In this document: one piece after another, positions 1-11,544 of the stretch
Layout of the letters: every line of letters begins with the position of its first letter
Numbering within the stretch: the first letter of the stretch is position 1
Origin: Desmodesmus armatus
Lineage: Eukaryota > Chlorophyta > Chlorophyceae > Sphaeropleales > Scenedesmaceae
Reading direction: 5' to 3'
Assembly (NCBI GenBank): GCA_007449985.2
Contig: VIIQ02000619.1
Coordinates: 248,001 to 312,000, forward strand
Length of the DNA: 64,000 nucleotides
Made by a program: the position numbers and the translations under genes
Notes under the pieces: generated by a model
Databases searched by the model: none
The model's input: the letters and a program-made list of their open reading frames with translations, nothing else
Told to the model about the DNA's origin: nothing

Positions 1-53
1 GGCAGCAAGGCAGCAGCGCGCACAGGCAGCAGCAGCAGCAACACCCGCGCGGC

Positions 54-3000
54 ATGGGGGGCAGCGAGGGATTGCGGCACAGAGCGGCAGCAGCAGCACC
101 GGAGCCTCCTGTGCAGGAGGATCCCTCCGTGACCCCAGAGCAGCGCAAGGTGGTGCAGCAGATCCTAGCGGCCAAGTCCTTTTACGACGTCATGGGGGTG
201 GCCAAGGATGCAACGGAAGCGGATGTAAAGTCTGCATACAAGAAGGTCAGTGCGGGGCTGGGCAGCAACATGATGATGCTGTTGTGCCTGCTGCTCCCGC
301 GGACCTGCTGCAGCTGATCCAGCAGAACCAGGTGTTTGAAATGACATGTTGTGCGAGCTGTTGGACAGCAGCAGCAGCAGTTGCCTCACCACCGACACTT
401 GCGTACATCCCCGGACCATCGCACACAGACTACATACTTGAGTATCCTGTCCGCACTTGAGTTCATGGCCTGTCCACGGTATTGCCGCCGCTGCCGTGCG
501 TCCGCTGGCGTCCCTCGGTGCGGCTGCACCTCAACAAGACGACAGCTGCTCAGCTGTATACCTCACAGCTGTATCGCACTGTTCCGGCCTCACCCAGCCT
601 GCTGACCCTTCCTGTGCCCTGCTGTCTCGCCTCCCCCCGCAGCTTGCGCTGCGGCTGCAACCTGACAAGAGCAAAGCCGTGCAGCATCACACCTCACCAC
701 CCTGTCCAAGTGTGCCCCCCCCCCCTCCCCCCCTTCTCCCCCTACTGTCACTCCTGCTCGCCCGCTGACTCTGCTGTTCCAACACCTGGCTGCTCTCCCC
801 CCCCCCTCCTGCTGCCCCCCCCCCCCCACACACCCACACCCACACAGCTTGCGTTGCGTCTGCACCCTGACAAGAACAAGGCGCTCAAGGCTGACGAGGC
901 CTTCAAGCTGCTGTCCAAGGCCTTCTCATGCCTCAGCAACGCAGACAAACGGGCGTACTATGACAGGTGCGCGAGGACTGCGGTTGTGCAGCCTGTGCAT
1001 GCGTGTTGTGTGCAGCATGCGTTGTGAGGCTGCTGGTGTGCCACCGCGGTGGTGCTGTGTCGCCGCAGCTGTGGTGTCTGGTCTGACAAGCATGCCTCTT
1101 TTTTGTGTCGATAGCAGGTCGTCAATAGTACAAGTGTTGTGGACACTTCCCATATGTGTTGCGTTGCATGCCGGACAGTTCCCGTATGTGGTTGTGTCGC
1201 ATGCCACATATGCGCAACGTTGCCAGTTTCAAGGGCAGGGATAGTGTTGTTGAGCAGACCACGCATCACACATCAGGGCGGCAGGGTGCGTGTACTTATT
1301 GAATTCACTGCTGCGTCTGTGTGGTTGCAGGACGGGCTTCGAGAACAGCTCAGCAGCGCAGGCGGCAGCAGCCAGCCGGCGCAGCCAGCACAGCAGCGGC
1401 ATGAGCAACGGCATGGGCAACGGGGCATTCTTCTACAGCGGAGCGGACGAGTTTGACCCTGAAGAAATCTTCAATGCCTTCTTTGGGTGGGTGTGGCTGC
1501 TGTGATACGACAAATAGCTACATAGCTGCTGGGGTATTGTGTGCTGGGGGGGGGGGTCAAGCTTTGGCATGTAGGATCTAGGGTTTTTGGAGAGATGCAT
1601 GCGTGCTGCACAATGGCGTGTAACAGTCTTGCTGTACGGCGAACATTACTGCTGCAGAAGCATGATGTCCCCATCCGTAGCTGCCTTTGCATGCCTAGCT
1701 GCTGCTGCACCCCCACAGTCGGTGCTTGTGGATGAGGGACACAACGGGCTGCAAGTGCTTGCTGTACTATGGGACCCCACTGGACTTGCCGCAGGGTGTG
1801 GCGCGCATGTCAGCCTGGTAAACCCAAGCCAAGCCAGGGTGAGGTGTAGAAATTGACCCACAAACACTTTTCCAACAAGCTGTTGCTATGTCTTGTGCTG
1901 CTGTGCTGTTGCAGAGCTGGTGCGTTCCACCCTCACGCGTCGCGCGTGTTCAGGTCGCAGTTTGGCGGCTACGCGCAGCAGCAGCAGCAGCGGCAGCAGC
2001 GGCCGGCGAGCCGAGAGGAGCAGCAGCGGGCGCAGATGCTGGGGATCTTCCAGGTGCGTTTGTTTGAATGTATTGGCGGCTGCCTCGCGGCTAGGTGCCT
2101 CCCAGCCAACATTGTTTAAAAATTTGGTGGGGTGACTTGTTCCCTGTCCTGTAGCCACCCCAACAATCACTCATGATCACACATGGCTTTCAGCGGGCAG
2201 CGCCAGAAGGGTTCAGAGAGCACAGCTCATGCGCCTGCCTGCTGCTGTGCTCTCTGTACCCTTCTCCTGATGCACCATATGCAAACCTCATTTATGATGT
2301 TTTACTTGCTGAAAGTGCTGCCAATCCTGCTGATTGCGCACTTGCTGATGCTCGCGTCCCCCCACACGCCGTCCACACCATTCCCAACTTTTCATTCCTA
2401 ATGTTTCTCTTCATTCCTGATTGCCGCAGGTGCTGCCGATCCTGCTGATTGTGTTGGTGACCTTCTTCAGCAGTCACAGCGAGCCTGTGTATTCTTCTCC
2501 TGATGCAACATTTTTGACTTAGGAATAAGAGTTTCTGATGGTTTGCTTGCTGCAAGTGCTGTTGATCCTGCTGATTGCGCACCTGCTGCTGTGCTCCCCC
2601 CCCCTCGCGTGTCAACACCAATTTCAACTTTTCATCTGGGATGTTTGGTCTGCCGCAGGTGCTGCCGATCCTGCTGATTGTGCTGGTGACCTTTTTCAGC
2701 AGTCACAGTGAGCCTGTGTACAGCCTGGTACGGGATGCCAAGTACGTCCAGCAGCTGCATACGGGGCGGCTGGGTGTGCCCTACTGGGTGAAAAGCCAGG
2801 CGGAGTTTGACAAGGCCTACCCGATAGGCAACTACAAACGACTTGAGGTTGAACGACAGGTGAGGGAGGGGAGGAGGGGGTGGGGGGGGGGGGAGTGTAG
2901 GCAGGGAGGGGGGGGGGTGTGTGTGCGCAGGGTGAGGTGTGGGTGTGGTGTGCGAGGTGTGTTGTTAACCACACACTTCGCACAGCACAACCCCACACAC

Positions 3001-3876
3001 ACCCCTGCCACACCTGTATTGTGTGGTGGCTTGTTGATGGAAATGTTGTGTTTATGGTGGTGCATGTATTTTGGGCTGTGCTGCTGCTGGCCATGGGGGC
3101 ACTTCTTGCAGTCAATGTGTTATGCCTTTGACTTTGACTCACTGAGCAGGAGGTGGCTGCACATGGATGCTCATGACTGACAGAGTGGGTTCTCAAGAAT
3201 GACAGAGTGGGGCCAGAATAGATGCTGTTGGTAACACCCCGGTGTCATCGCTCATGATTTGGTGTGACATATTTGTGACCCTCACAATCTGGCGTTATAG
3301 TTGTGTGACTCTCACGATCTGGCACAACAGTTTGACCCCTCTTGGCTTAATTCTGGGGGAGGTTGCTACAAGTGGGTACTTTCACCGCTGAGCGGTACTC
3401 TAAGGCAATTCTACAGGTCCTGTGACCCCTGCCTCACGCTCTGTTGCCCCCCCCCCCTTGCTGCTTCAGGTTGAGTCTGACGTGTGTGAGCGCACCTACC
3501 AGTTTGTGAACCCTCACAATCTGGTGCTGCAGTTCGGTGATCCCTCATCACGCTCTGTTGCATCCTCTGCTGCTGCAGGTGGAGTCTGACGTGTACCGGC
3601 TTGTTAACCCCCACGAGCTGGTGCTACAGCTCTGTGACCCCTCCTCACGCTCTGTTGCCTCCCTTGCTGCTGCTGCTGCTGCTGCTGCTTCAGGTTGAGT
3701 CTGACGTGTATGAGCGCACCTACCAGCGCTGCCAGAACGAGCGCATGGCGCAGCACAGAGCCTTCACATGGGGCAACAGGGATGCGGCGCGCAAGATGGA
3801 GCTGGCCAGCTGCCAGGAGCTCAGCAAGCTGCACGAGGCACTCGGCACACACAGACCCGCGGGGGTGGTGCGCTGA
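54..3876 (+). CDS. DNAJB12/DNAJB14-type membrane J-domain co-chaperone
   Basis: Six exons join in consistent phase: 54-245, 848-966, 1331-1486, 1915-2053, 2659-2859 and 3694-3876 (329 residues from the ATG at 54). The frame stays open to the window edge upstream of 54, and family members have a longer N-terminus, so the true start may lie outside. Exons 1-2 encode the J domain (SFYDVMGV, then LRLHPDKNK with HPD at about residues 70-72, ending at RAYYDR). A Gly/Phe-type linker (FYSGADEFDPEEIFNAFFG) follows, then a Gln-rich stretch, one transmembrane segment (VLPILLIVLVTFF) and a C-terminal DUF1977-like domain (VPYWVK, VESDVYERTYQ, CQELSKLHEA). In animals this family stimulates Hsp70 at the ER membrane during quality control; that role here is by homology. 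The product is compact for the family. Introns 1, 4 and 5 contain duplicated pseudo-exons, listed separately. Family assignment is firm; the exact N-terminus is not. Confidence 0.9.
517..678 (+). repeat. Pseudo-exon copies of the J-domain HPD exon
   Basis: Intron 1 of the J-protein gene contains a copy of the start of exon 2. At 643-678, after a CAG acceptor, it reads LALRLQPDKSKA, against LALRLHPDKNKA in the true exon at 848. The catalytic HPD is QPD in the copy, which then loses similarity. A weaker third copy (VRLHLNKT) lies around 517-545. The true exon is chosen because it continues the J domain to a valid donor. Confidence 0.75.
2262..2724 (+). repeat. Tandem duplication carrying the transmembrane exon
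   Basis: Two units of about 230 bp (2262-2494 and 2495-2724) both begin TTCTCCTGATGCA. Both include a CAG acceptor followed by the exon start encoding VLPILLIVLVTFFSSHSEPVYS (2430 and 2659). Each unit also holds an internal weaker half-copy encoding VLPILLIAHLL (near 2312) or VLLILLIAHLL (near 2553). There are thus four related segments, suggesting two rounds of duplication. Only the last copy (2659) reads on into the conserved domain. Confidence 0.85.
3255..3710 (+). repeat. About 110-bp tandem array carrying copies of the last exon start
   Basis: The start of the terminal J-protein exon (VESDVYERTYQ at 3694) is preceded by two copies, each after its own CAG acceptor: VESDVCERTYQ at 3470 and VESDVYR at 3579 (spacing 109 and 115 bp). 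The repeat unit also includes TGACCCCTCNTCACGCTCTG and CACAATCTGGTGCTGCAG elements. Degenerate versions of these extend upstream to about 3255. Confidence 0.85.
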
Positions 3877-6800
3877 CCAGGGCTGGGCCTTTATTGGTGG
3901 TCACCAGCACCACCACAATGGTGGTGTGTGTGGCAGCTGCATGGTGTGGTTACTTGTTGGGGTTACTACTGTTGTTGTTGTGAGGAGCACTGACAAGGCA
4001 GCATTAGCATTCTGTTGTTTTTCACATGTTGGATCGTTCACATGAGCCCTACTGGAGAAATGTGTGATGATTGAGTGAGGTGTGCATGCTGCTCATGGCT
4101 GCCACTGTTCCTTGCTGTTTGACACTTTTGTGGCGTAAAGCAGCTGGTTTGGCGTTCTGCATCCTGATGCAAAGTTGTGTTATCTTGGTTGGGCTGATCT
4201 GTGTGCTATACGACCGTTGGTCAGGCCTGTGCGAGCAGGTCAGTTACAAAACCCAACTCTTGATTTGACTGCAACAGGCTGTAACAGACTTGTTGTCAAG
4301 CTGGCGAGCTGACTGCATGTGAGATAGCTATAAAGGGCTGTGAAAGCACAGTGCTGTCGTTTTGTATACAGTGGGAGAGGCTTGGCAGCTTTTGTGTCTT
4401 GGCCTAGGGGTGTTGGGGTCTGCAACAGCACATGCAGCATTAGAGGTTTTGTGTCTTCAGCGTTGCATGGATACTGGAGAGGGCATGGTGTCCACGTGCA
4501 CACAACACACTGAATTTAGATAAGAGCGGTGCCTATGCTTATTGTGCCCTCAGCAAGCTGGCAGCCATTGCCCGTCACTGGCTGTTAACAGCAGCCTGTC
4601 AGCTGCACGGCTCAAAATACACCCGCCGTACAATAGCTAGAAATATGATATGGACAGGAACTTCAACAAATGACGTCAAAGACAAAGGTCAGTGAGGTGA
4701 CCTGCATTCATGATCCTGTCAAAGTTTGGCTGTGCACAGTGTTGGACAGGCGGGGTGGGGTGGGGGGCTGCCCACCTAAGCCAAGCTGCACGTTGACCCT
4801 TGACAGGACCCCTGATATTCAACCAAGCGTCTGACATGGGCTGGTAACTGCGCCATTGGTAACATGGGCTGGCCGCCTTACGTTGATTGCTCATAATGAA
4901 ATGATGACTCACTTCAAGATCTCTAGAGAGCTAGTGACTAATAGGTTACCAGTGGCGCTCGTAGTCGCAGATTGGCCCAAAAGGAAATAAAATTCACTTT
5001 ACATGCAGTTCGTAGCACGTACATGCCTGGCAGGAGATCGACATGAGCACAGGCAATACGGGTGCGACCAGTGATAATCATGTCGAACAGTCGACGTTCA
5101 GCAGTAACAGTAACAGTAACAGTAATACTTCACCTAACTACGTTTGTTCAAGGCATATGATGTTGCAAACCTTTGCTACATCAAAAGCTGTAGCAGCATT
5201 GTTCCCCTGCATACAGAGGGGGCCTAGGCCTGGGCTGTACACGGGGCCTGGGCTGTACTTGTGGATGGACACTTTAGCCTGCGTAGGGGGTTGTAGTCTC
5301 CCTTTGGTCTGCTTCGTCGAACCCCATTTCCCCCCTGTAACATGGCACAATCAACCCAATGAAGCTGTCTCATAGGCAGGGCTACTGTGCCAGTTGGGAA
5401 GGCCCTTCAAAGCCTGGCTTAGTGAGACCCCCTAGCGGTTCTGCTTGCAGCCAGCGCGTGCTGGCTGTGGCAGGGTAACGGTGCCGGGAGAGGCAGGCCT
5501 TCTGACCCTCCTAGTGTTGTGAGAGGTGTGCCACAGCAAGGCGCTGCTCCAGTGCAGTCACTGAGTGAGCGCATGTCCTTCACCAGCCTCGAGCATGCTG
5601 CTGTACCTGCACATGACTGTCCCTGGGACCGCTCGACAGGCCATCCGAAGCAGCTGTGCAGGAGCATTCTGAGGGCTGTCAGTAGCCCTGCGATGAGCAA
5701 CCCACATGGAGGGTGCACCACTGCCGACACCGGCGCTGAGCACGGTCCGACAGGACATCCAAACACCCTCTGGCCACCCATCAAAACAAACAGCCAGCTC
5801 TGCACACATGTTACAGGATCACCTAGGATGCAGGGTGTGGCTGTTACTGGGTGCCACTGGGTGCCACACTACTTGATGGTTGTATCTCATGTGTTTAACA
5901 CTAGGGCAGGGCTACTCTTGTGAGCCCCTGGCGCAGGGGAGGGGGGGGGGGGGGGGTTCACACAATGTATGACACATCGTGCGCCATTTGTGATCAGCAT
6001 ATTACTATATTCACAAAAAGTAGGCCAGTTTTGCGCATTGCAGCAACCCAAGGCACGCACGGCGTGAAGCGATGCTGCTGTACACAACTGGGCACGCCCG
6101 GACAGACTCTGAGAGGTGCAGCGTTTGTCATAGTGGGTTCCCGGAACAGACAATGGGCAGCAGACTGTGATACTACAGTGTCCCAACAGCTGGCTTATGC
6201 TCTCTTTCAATTTTGAGTTGCAACAGAAGCTGGTGCAGACCGAATGCTTTGTGCCTGCAAGAACACTGACACAGTCCGAGTGGGACCCACTCCACCCGCA
6301 AACTCCTGACAGCATTGAACAACCGACCACATACTGTAGCTTTCAGGCTCTCAAACACACCACAAGCATAACGGCGGTCTTGAGAGGCGCCGCGGTGACA
6401 AGCTTACGCTTGCTGCTCTGAGAGAGGCCAGCCGAAAAGTGCACCCGCACCTTATCATTGTCCTGGTTCGGGTTTTCTCGTATCTGCATTTGCTAGAATG
6501 GAGTGAAAAGTGTGTCTGCATCATCACTATGTGTCCCATCCAGACCTTGAGACTGAACCTTTCAACCACTCACTCATGGTGCCGTCGTGACACAGCACAT
6601 CCAACAAATGCAGGAAGCGACGGTCGCCACGCATATATATGTTGCTGCGATTTGTAAGAGCTTTCTGGGTATCTGTTGCTGACAAAGGTGATCATCGGTC
6701 GTACTGACTCATCGTGAGGGTTACCTGACAATAACAGCCCCACCTCCGCACCGACCGCTACAAAGTCTCCGACCGCCTGACCAGACATTCCAAGTGAAAA

Positions 6801-6922
6801 GTCCAGACCAAAGACAAAGACCACGTTCAACCATTCGATCATTTGCTTTCCATTAGATTTTAGTAGCATTGCTTCTGAGACACTCATCCATAGTAGCTCC
6901 ATCTATCGACCTCTAGCAAGTG
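3877..6922. other. Intergenic region between J-protein and metalloprotease genes
   Basis: I see no supportable gene. The left part is probably the 3' untranslated region of the J-protein transcript. Present are a short AGTAAC microsatellite (5103-5126), a partly repeated GGGCCTGGGCTGTAC segment near 5220-5260, a 16-base G tract (5941-5956) and a TATATAT run (6634-6640), 283 bp before the metalloprotease ATG, that could belong to its promoter. Open frames here are short and without recognisable domains. Confidence 0.6.
4281..4285 (+). terminator. Possible TGTAA poly(A) signal of the J-protein gene
   Basis: TGTAA lies 405 bp after the stop codon, a typical volvocalean polyadenylation motif and distance. 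The motif is only five bases, so this is a weak inference. Confidence 0.3.
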
Positions 6923-9900
6923 ATGGCTTGTTTCAAGTTCTTTCTTGTATTGTTTGTGGTGGTTCTCAGTGCCAGCTGTGCTACGGCCAGGAGGCTGCAA
7001 CAGGCAGCTGCAGCAGCAGCAGAGCAGCCCCCCCAGCTCGCACAGCAGGCACCCGTTCAGATGGGCGATGGAACCGAGCGCATTCTTACAAGATCAGCCA
7101 TTCACCGCAAGGGTGGAGCACTCAAGGCTCTCGGCCGGCCGGCGTTGCAGAAGCTCAGGAGGAGTGCACGGTATCAAGGCTCCGTCCTCAGCCTCGCCCA
7201 AGTCCTTGACAAAGATGCAGATCTGGTAGGTGTTTTTGTGTGCGACGTGCTGATTGGAGTGTTCACCAAGGGGGCACCCGTAGTTTCGTATTGCCCTCTC
7301 CGTATGTCCACAGTCGTACTGTTGATCTTGCCTGGCAGCATTTAGGTAGTATTAACGTCCACAGCAAAAGCTGTTTCAGCGGCGGTGGGGCTGGATCGAC
7401 GACTTTGCATGATTCACCAGAGGTCCCGGGCAGCAGTAGCAGTGCTGGTGCCGCAAACACACCACATATAACAAACAAATGTGTTTCTTACGCATTGTTT
7501 GTCTCACTCTCGCTGGGGCACCCACCCGCCCATACCGAAACCACCCTTACTGCACTGCTGATCCACCTGCTCCTTTCTGTCCTGCTGTTGCCCTGTTTCC
7601 ACACATTTCAGGCTGTTGATGCCGTCAACGAGAAGCTGTTGTTTATCTGTGAGGGTCTCACAGCGAACCACAGCGAGATCAGCTCTGGTGTTGCCCCCAC
7701 CCAGCAGGACTCCTCCATCAGCCGTGATCAAGCCTTCTCCCTCAGCAGCCGGCCGGAGTCCCAGTTCAAAATCTTCCTCGATTTTGACGGCCACACCGCC
7801 AAAGACACTGCTTGGAACCGTGCCATGAACCGTGCTGACATCATCACACTTCCCTTCGACAAGGACGGCAACAGCCAGTCCTTCAGCTCTGACGAACGCG
7901 CCGACATCATTGCTATCTGGAGGGAGGTGGCCGAGGACTACTCCATGTTTGACGTGGACGTCACAACTGCTGACCCTGGAGCTGCACTGTCGGGCAACGG
8001 CATCCGTGTGGCAATTGGCGGCAGCTGGAGCGACTGGTATACCAGGCCCGCTGGCGGCGTTGCATACATCAACTCTTTCCGGTGGACCTCTGGGGAGCCT
8101 TGCTACGTCTTCTCACAGAACCTGGGCCCTAACTGGGTCCCATTCATCGCAGCGGCTACCAGCCATGAGGTGCGTCCCATCCTGGGGAACCTGGAAAGCT
8201 GCTGCTTCTGTCATGTGTCTAACAGCATGTTACCTGCATCTTGCACACCGCATAAATTCATGCAGCATTGTATGGTCAAGAGGAACCTGGAAGCTGCACT
8301 CAAAAACAGTGCCAATCTCTGTGCATGCATTCAAGAAGCATATTGCCTGCATCTTGCACAGCACAGGTGTCTTCATGCAGCACTGAACGGTCAAACACCC
8401 ACAGTCAATGTGCTGACGTCCAGTCCTTGTTGCTCTTCCCTTACTGCTTGTGCAGATCGGGCACACTCTTGGTCTCTTCCACGATGGCACCGCCTCTTCT
8501 GGATACTACCAAGGACATGGTGACTGGGCACCCATCATGGTGAGTCATGCAGTGCTGCAGCTCTTGCTGGCACTTGCCACCCACATTGTTGCTAGCTTGG
8601 TTGCCAGCTTGAGTTTGGCCAGCTTATAGACCCCACGCTGCTCACACCTGCATGAGGTGCGAGCAGCATGGGGTCTTGCTAACCGCATCCCTGCTGCCAC
8701 ATCACCAGCCAAACAACAGCAGTTGCCTCCTTCAGTTGTTGCAGCTATAACCATCATTGCTGACAGATGCACGCTGCTGTCGCAATGCTGTTGCCTCCCT
8801 TGCCTCCCTTCCGCCCACAGGGCAGCTCATACTACAAGTCCATCTCGACCTTTGACAGGGGAGAGTTTGCAGGCGCCACCAACAAGCAAGACGACCTCGC
8901 AGTCATCGCTGGCTACCTGCCCCTCCTCCCCCAGAAGTTCGGCACCAACCCCGCCACAGCAACCCCTCTCCCCGCCACAGTCGACCCCACTACCGGCCAC
9001 GCAACCGCAAAGGCCGCCGGTGTCATCGCAACCGCCGAGGGCGACTGGTTTTCCTTCACCGCCGCTGCTGGTCCCGCGACCATCTCCGCTGCTGTGGTGG
9101 CCCCTTGGGGCAGCACCAACCGCGCAAACCTGGACATTCAGCTGACAATCCAGAGCGCGGATACCGGCTCCGTCGTGGCTGTCCTCAACCCCCCAGGCCT
9201 TGGCGTCCCTGCTGCTGTTGTGAACCTCCCAGCCGCCGGCAGGTACATCATCGCAGTGCAGGGTGTGGGATCTGGCGACCCTGCTACCACCGGCTACTCT
9301 AGCTACGGTAGCAAGGGACAGTACGAGCTTACAGTGGTGGCTGCTCCCTTTGTCGAGCCAGTCCCATCCCCAAGCCCCAGCCCCTCCCCGAGCCCAGAGC
9401 CCGTCCCAAGCCCCTCCCCAAGCCCTGAGCCCCAGCTCCCCACCGCCAGCCCGTCCCCAAGCCCCTCCCCCGAGCCCGTCCCAAGCCCCAGCCCCTCCCC
9501 AGAGCCCGTCCCCAGCCCCTCTCCCTCCACCGAGCCTGTCCCAAGCCCCTCCCCCGAGCCCGTCCCAAGCCCCTCCCCCGAGCCCGAGTCTGTCTCCAGC
9601 CCCTCCCCAGCCCCGAGACCGTCTCCAGCCCCTCCCCCAGCCCAGAGCCCGTCCCAAGCCCCTCGCCCAGCCCCTCCCCAGAGCCCGTCCCAAGCCCTTC
9701 CCCCTCCCCCGAGCCCGTCCCAAGCCCCTCCCCCTCCCCAAGCCCCTCCCCAAGCCCAGAGCCTCTTCCAAGCCCTTCCCCCAGCCCCAGCCCGTCCCCC
9801 AGCCCCGAGCCCCTCCCTCTCATGCGCGTGACCAGCATCTCCATGGTCAGGGGCTGGGCCAACACTGCTCGCACACAGCTGGCGTGCTCCCTCAACTTGC

Positions 9901-10160
9901 ACCTGCGCGACGCAGCCGGCAAAATCCTCTCAGGCGGTCGTGTGGCTGGTGGATGGGTGCTCACAACACCCGCCACCGGACCAATCAACACTGGCACTCC
10001 CTGGGTCACCGCCACAAGCTTAGGTGTCTATCCCTTCAGGTCTGGCACCCTCCCGAATGTCCCTGGCACCTCTTGCCGCTTCAACGTGCACCAAGTGCAG
10101 CTGGCGGGCTACCAGTTCGACGCTGCCAATTCAGTCACTACCCGCATCCTGTCCTGGTAA
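6923..10160 (+). CDS. Secreted metzincin-like zinc metalloprotease with Ser-Pro hinge
   Basis: Four exons: 6923-7225, 7612-8169, 8456-8539 and 8821-10160, about 761 residues once one missing base is allowed for. The start at 6923 gives a clear signal peptide ([19 protein letters not shown]). A propeptide-like segment follows, then a catalytic domain with [25 protein letters not shown] and the zinc motif [13 protein letters not shown] (ligands His286, His290, His296; base Glu287). WAPIM at about 311-315 is a likely Met-turn. Downstream are a beta-rich domain resembling bacterial pre-peptidase C-terminal domains, a Ser-Pro-rich hinge (9356-9820) and a conserved C-terminal domain from MRVTSISM (9822). 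The last exon is 1340 nt and needs one extra base: CCCC at 9605-9608 should be CCCCC for the hinge frame to reach the C-terminal domain. The paralogue at 34887-32345 has the same domains without the hinge. It probably acts in the cell wall or extracellular matrix. Confidence 0.88.
8188..8394 (+). repeat. Imperfect tandem duplication in metalloprotease intron 2
   Basis: Two units begin with GGAACCTGGAA (near 8188 and 8284). Both contain CCTGCATCTTGCACA and an ATGCAGCA segment ending GGTCAA. They sit inside the intron that splits the zinc-binding motif. Confidence 0.6.
8629..8675. repeat. Intronic inverted repeat (about 20-bp arms)
   Basis: GACCCCACGCTGCTCACACC and its near-perfect reverse complement (18 of 20 positions) are separated by a 7-base loop within metalloprotease intron 3. 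The transcript could fold into a stable hairpin. Confidence 0.7.
9356..9820 (+). repeat. Ser-Pro-Glu-Pro-Val repeat hinge
   Basis: Tandem CCNAGCCCC-type codons encode repeats such as [12 protein letters not shown]. Such hinges are typical of hydroxyproline-rich extracellular proteins of green algae and are likely glycosylated. The repeat moves from one frame to another at 9605-9608. Confidence 0.9.
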
Positions 10161-11544
10161 TTAATACAGCTGCCAATTAGCTGCGTTACCAGGTTGGTTG
10201 CGTGTGTTGTTGGGTGTGGGTGTTGTCGTACTGGACCTGCCGCGTCTATGCACTGTGCAGGGACGCGCTGTATGGGGTGCCACACCGCAGTGCTTTTTGG
10301 GTATGGCTTGTTGTGTTGATGGTTGCTATCCGTGCGTGAAGCTTGCTCTTTCTTTTGCATTTGTCGCTGCCGTATGCCTGAAAGGCTTTCGCAGCACTGT
10401 CAGACGCTGAGGGAGGCCCCCCGCTGCATTCAGAGGGTGGTCCTCTTTCTGGCCCTAACCTTGGTTTGGTGCATCATATGCTGAGGCACCAGCTGGGCAG
10501 AAAGTGGTGGCTTGTTTCGCCCGGCGCTAGGCAGTGCACACATATTAGGTGTTCTGGCAGCAGCAACAATGCCTGCTAGCTCATGAGCGGTCTCTAGTCT
10601 GTTCCCGCCATGCGTCCTGCCTGGGTTGCACATTGGCGCTAATGCAGCCCTGATTCCCCACGCATTCACTCGGACTCCCGCCCACCACATTTGCACACCT
10701 AACTACAGCGTGTGCGCATAGGGTGGGGGAGCAGCGTGCAGGAGTTGGGCACCTTGCCAGTCATCTGTGCATGTGCCTGTTGGTGTGATGCAGTGCAGTT
10801 GCCGACACCAGTTGGAGGTGTCTTCTGGCGTGTCTTCTGCACACAGCCATCGTAGTGCCTGATGTGTGTGCGCCTTTGGGCCACTGCTGATCTGGTCATG
10901 CGATATCCATTTCCTGGTGTGTGATCCTGGTAGCCCACAGTTCCCTGTATGTTGTCTCTCTCTTTCTCTCTCCCGCTGACTGTTGTCCCAGTTGGCTTGT
11001 GCACGATATGGTTCATGCTGGTTCAGATGCTGAGGTTTCAGCCCAGGCAGCTTGCGTGCTTCTCTCGCACATGTCTTTGAGTGCGTCGCGCGTCCAGCCA
11101 CTGTCCTTTTCTTTGCATGGTGCCACACCGCTGCATGGTGCACACACGGGCGGTGGTGTACCATGTCGCCATTTTGACTCGCACATAGGGCTTGCATACT
11201 CATGCGATTTTGAGTCCTGTGGAGAACCTAGCTGCAGGGGCTGGCGTGCAGCTGGATGGAGGGTTTGTGCAGTACGCAGGACTGTTTTTGCATGGTTGGA
11301 TTGCCTTCCTTACTTGATTCCTTCGTTCCTTTCTTCTGCTTCCTTAGAGGGACGATGGACTGTTGCTTCAGCACGCAAGACTGGCAAGGCTGCTTGCAAG
11401 GGGTGCACTGTTTGTCGTTCAGGGTTGTGTAGGTGGGCGCGCTGTGTTTTGTTGGGCGAGCACTGTGTTTCAAATGGTATGGTCACGGCTGAAGGTGTGT
11501 GTGTTGAGGGTTGCTGCTGTCGACATGTGTGGTGTTGGCCAACA

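Noticed and set aside
8827..9771. 314-residue minus-strand open frame
   Set aside because: It is the antisense of the metalloprotease beta domain and Ser-Pro repeat; Gly-rich composition follows from the repeat, and the plus-strand frame is supported by the paralogue.
9263..10180. 305-residue plus-strand frame overlapping the metalloprotease
   Set aside because: An off-frame reading of the Ser-Pro repeat (Pro/Gln/Ala) ending in unrelated sequence.
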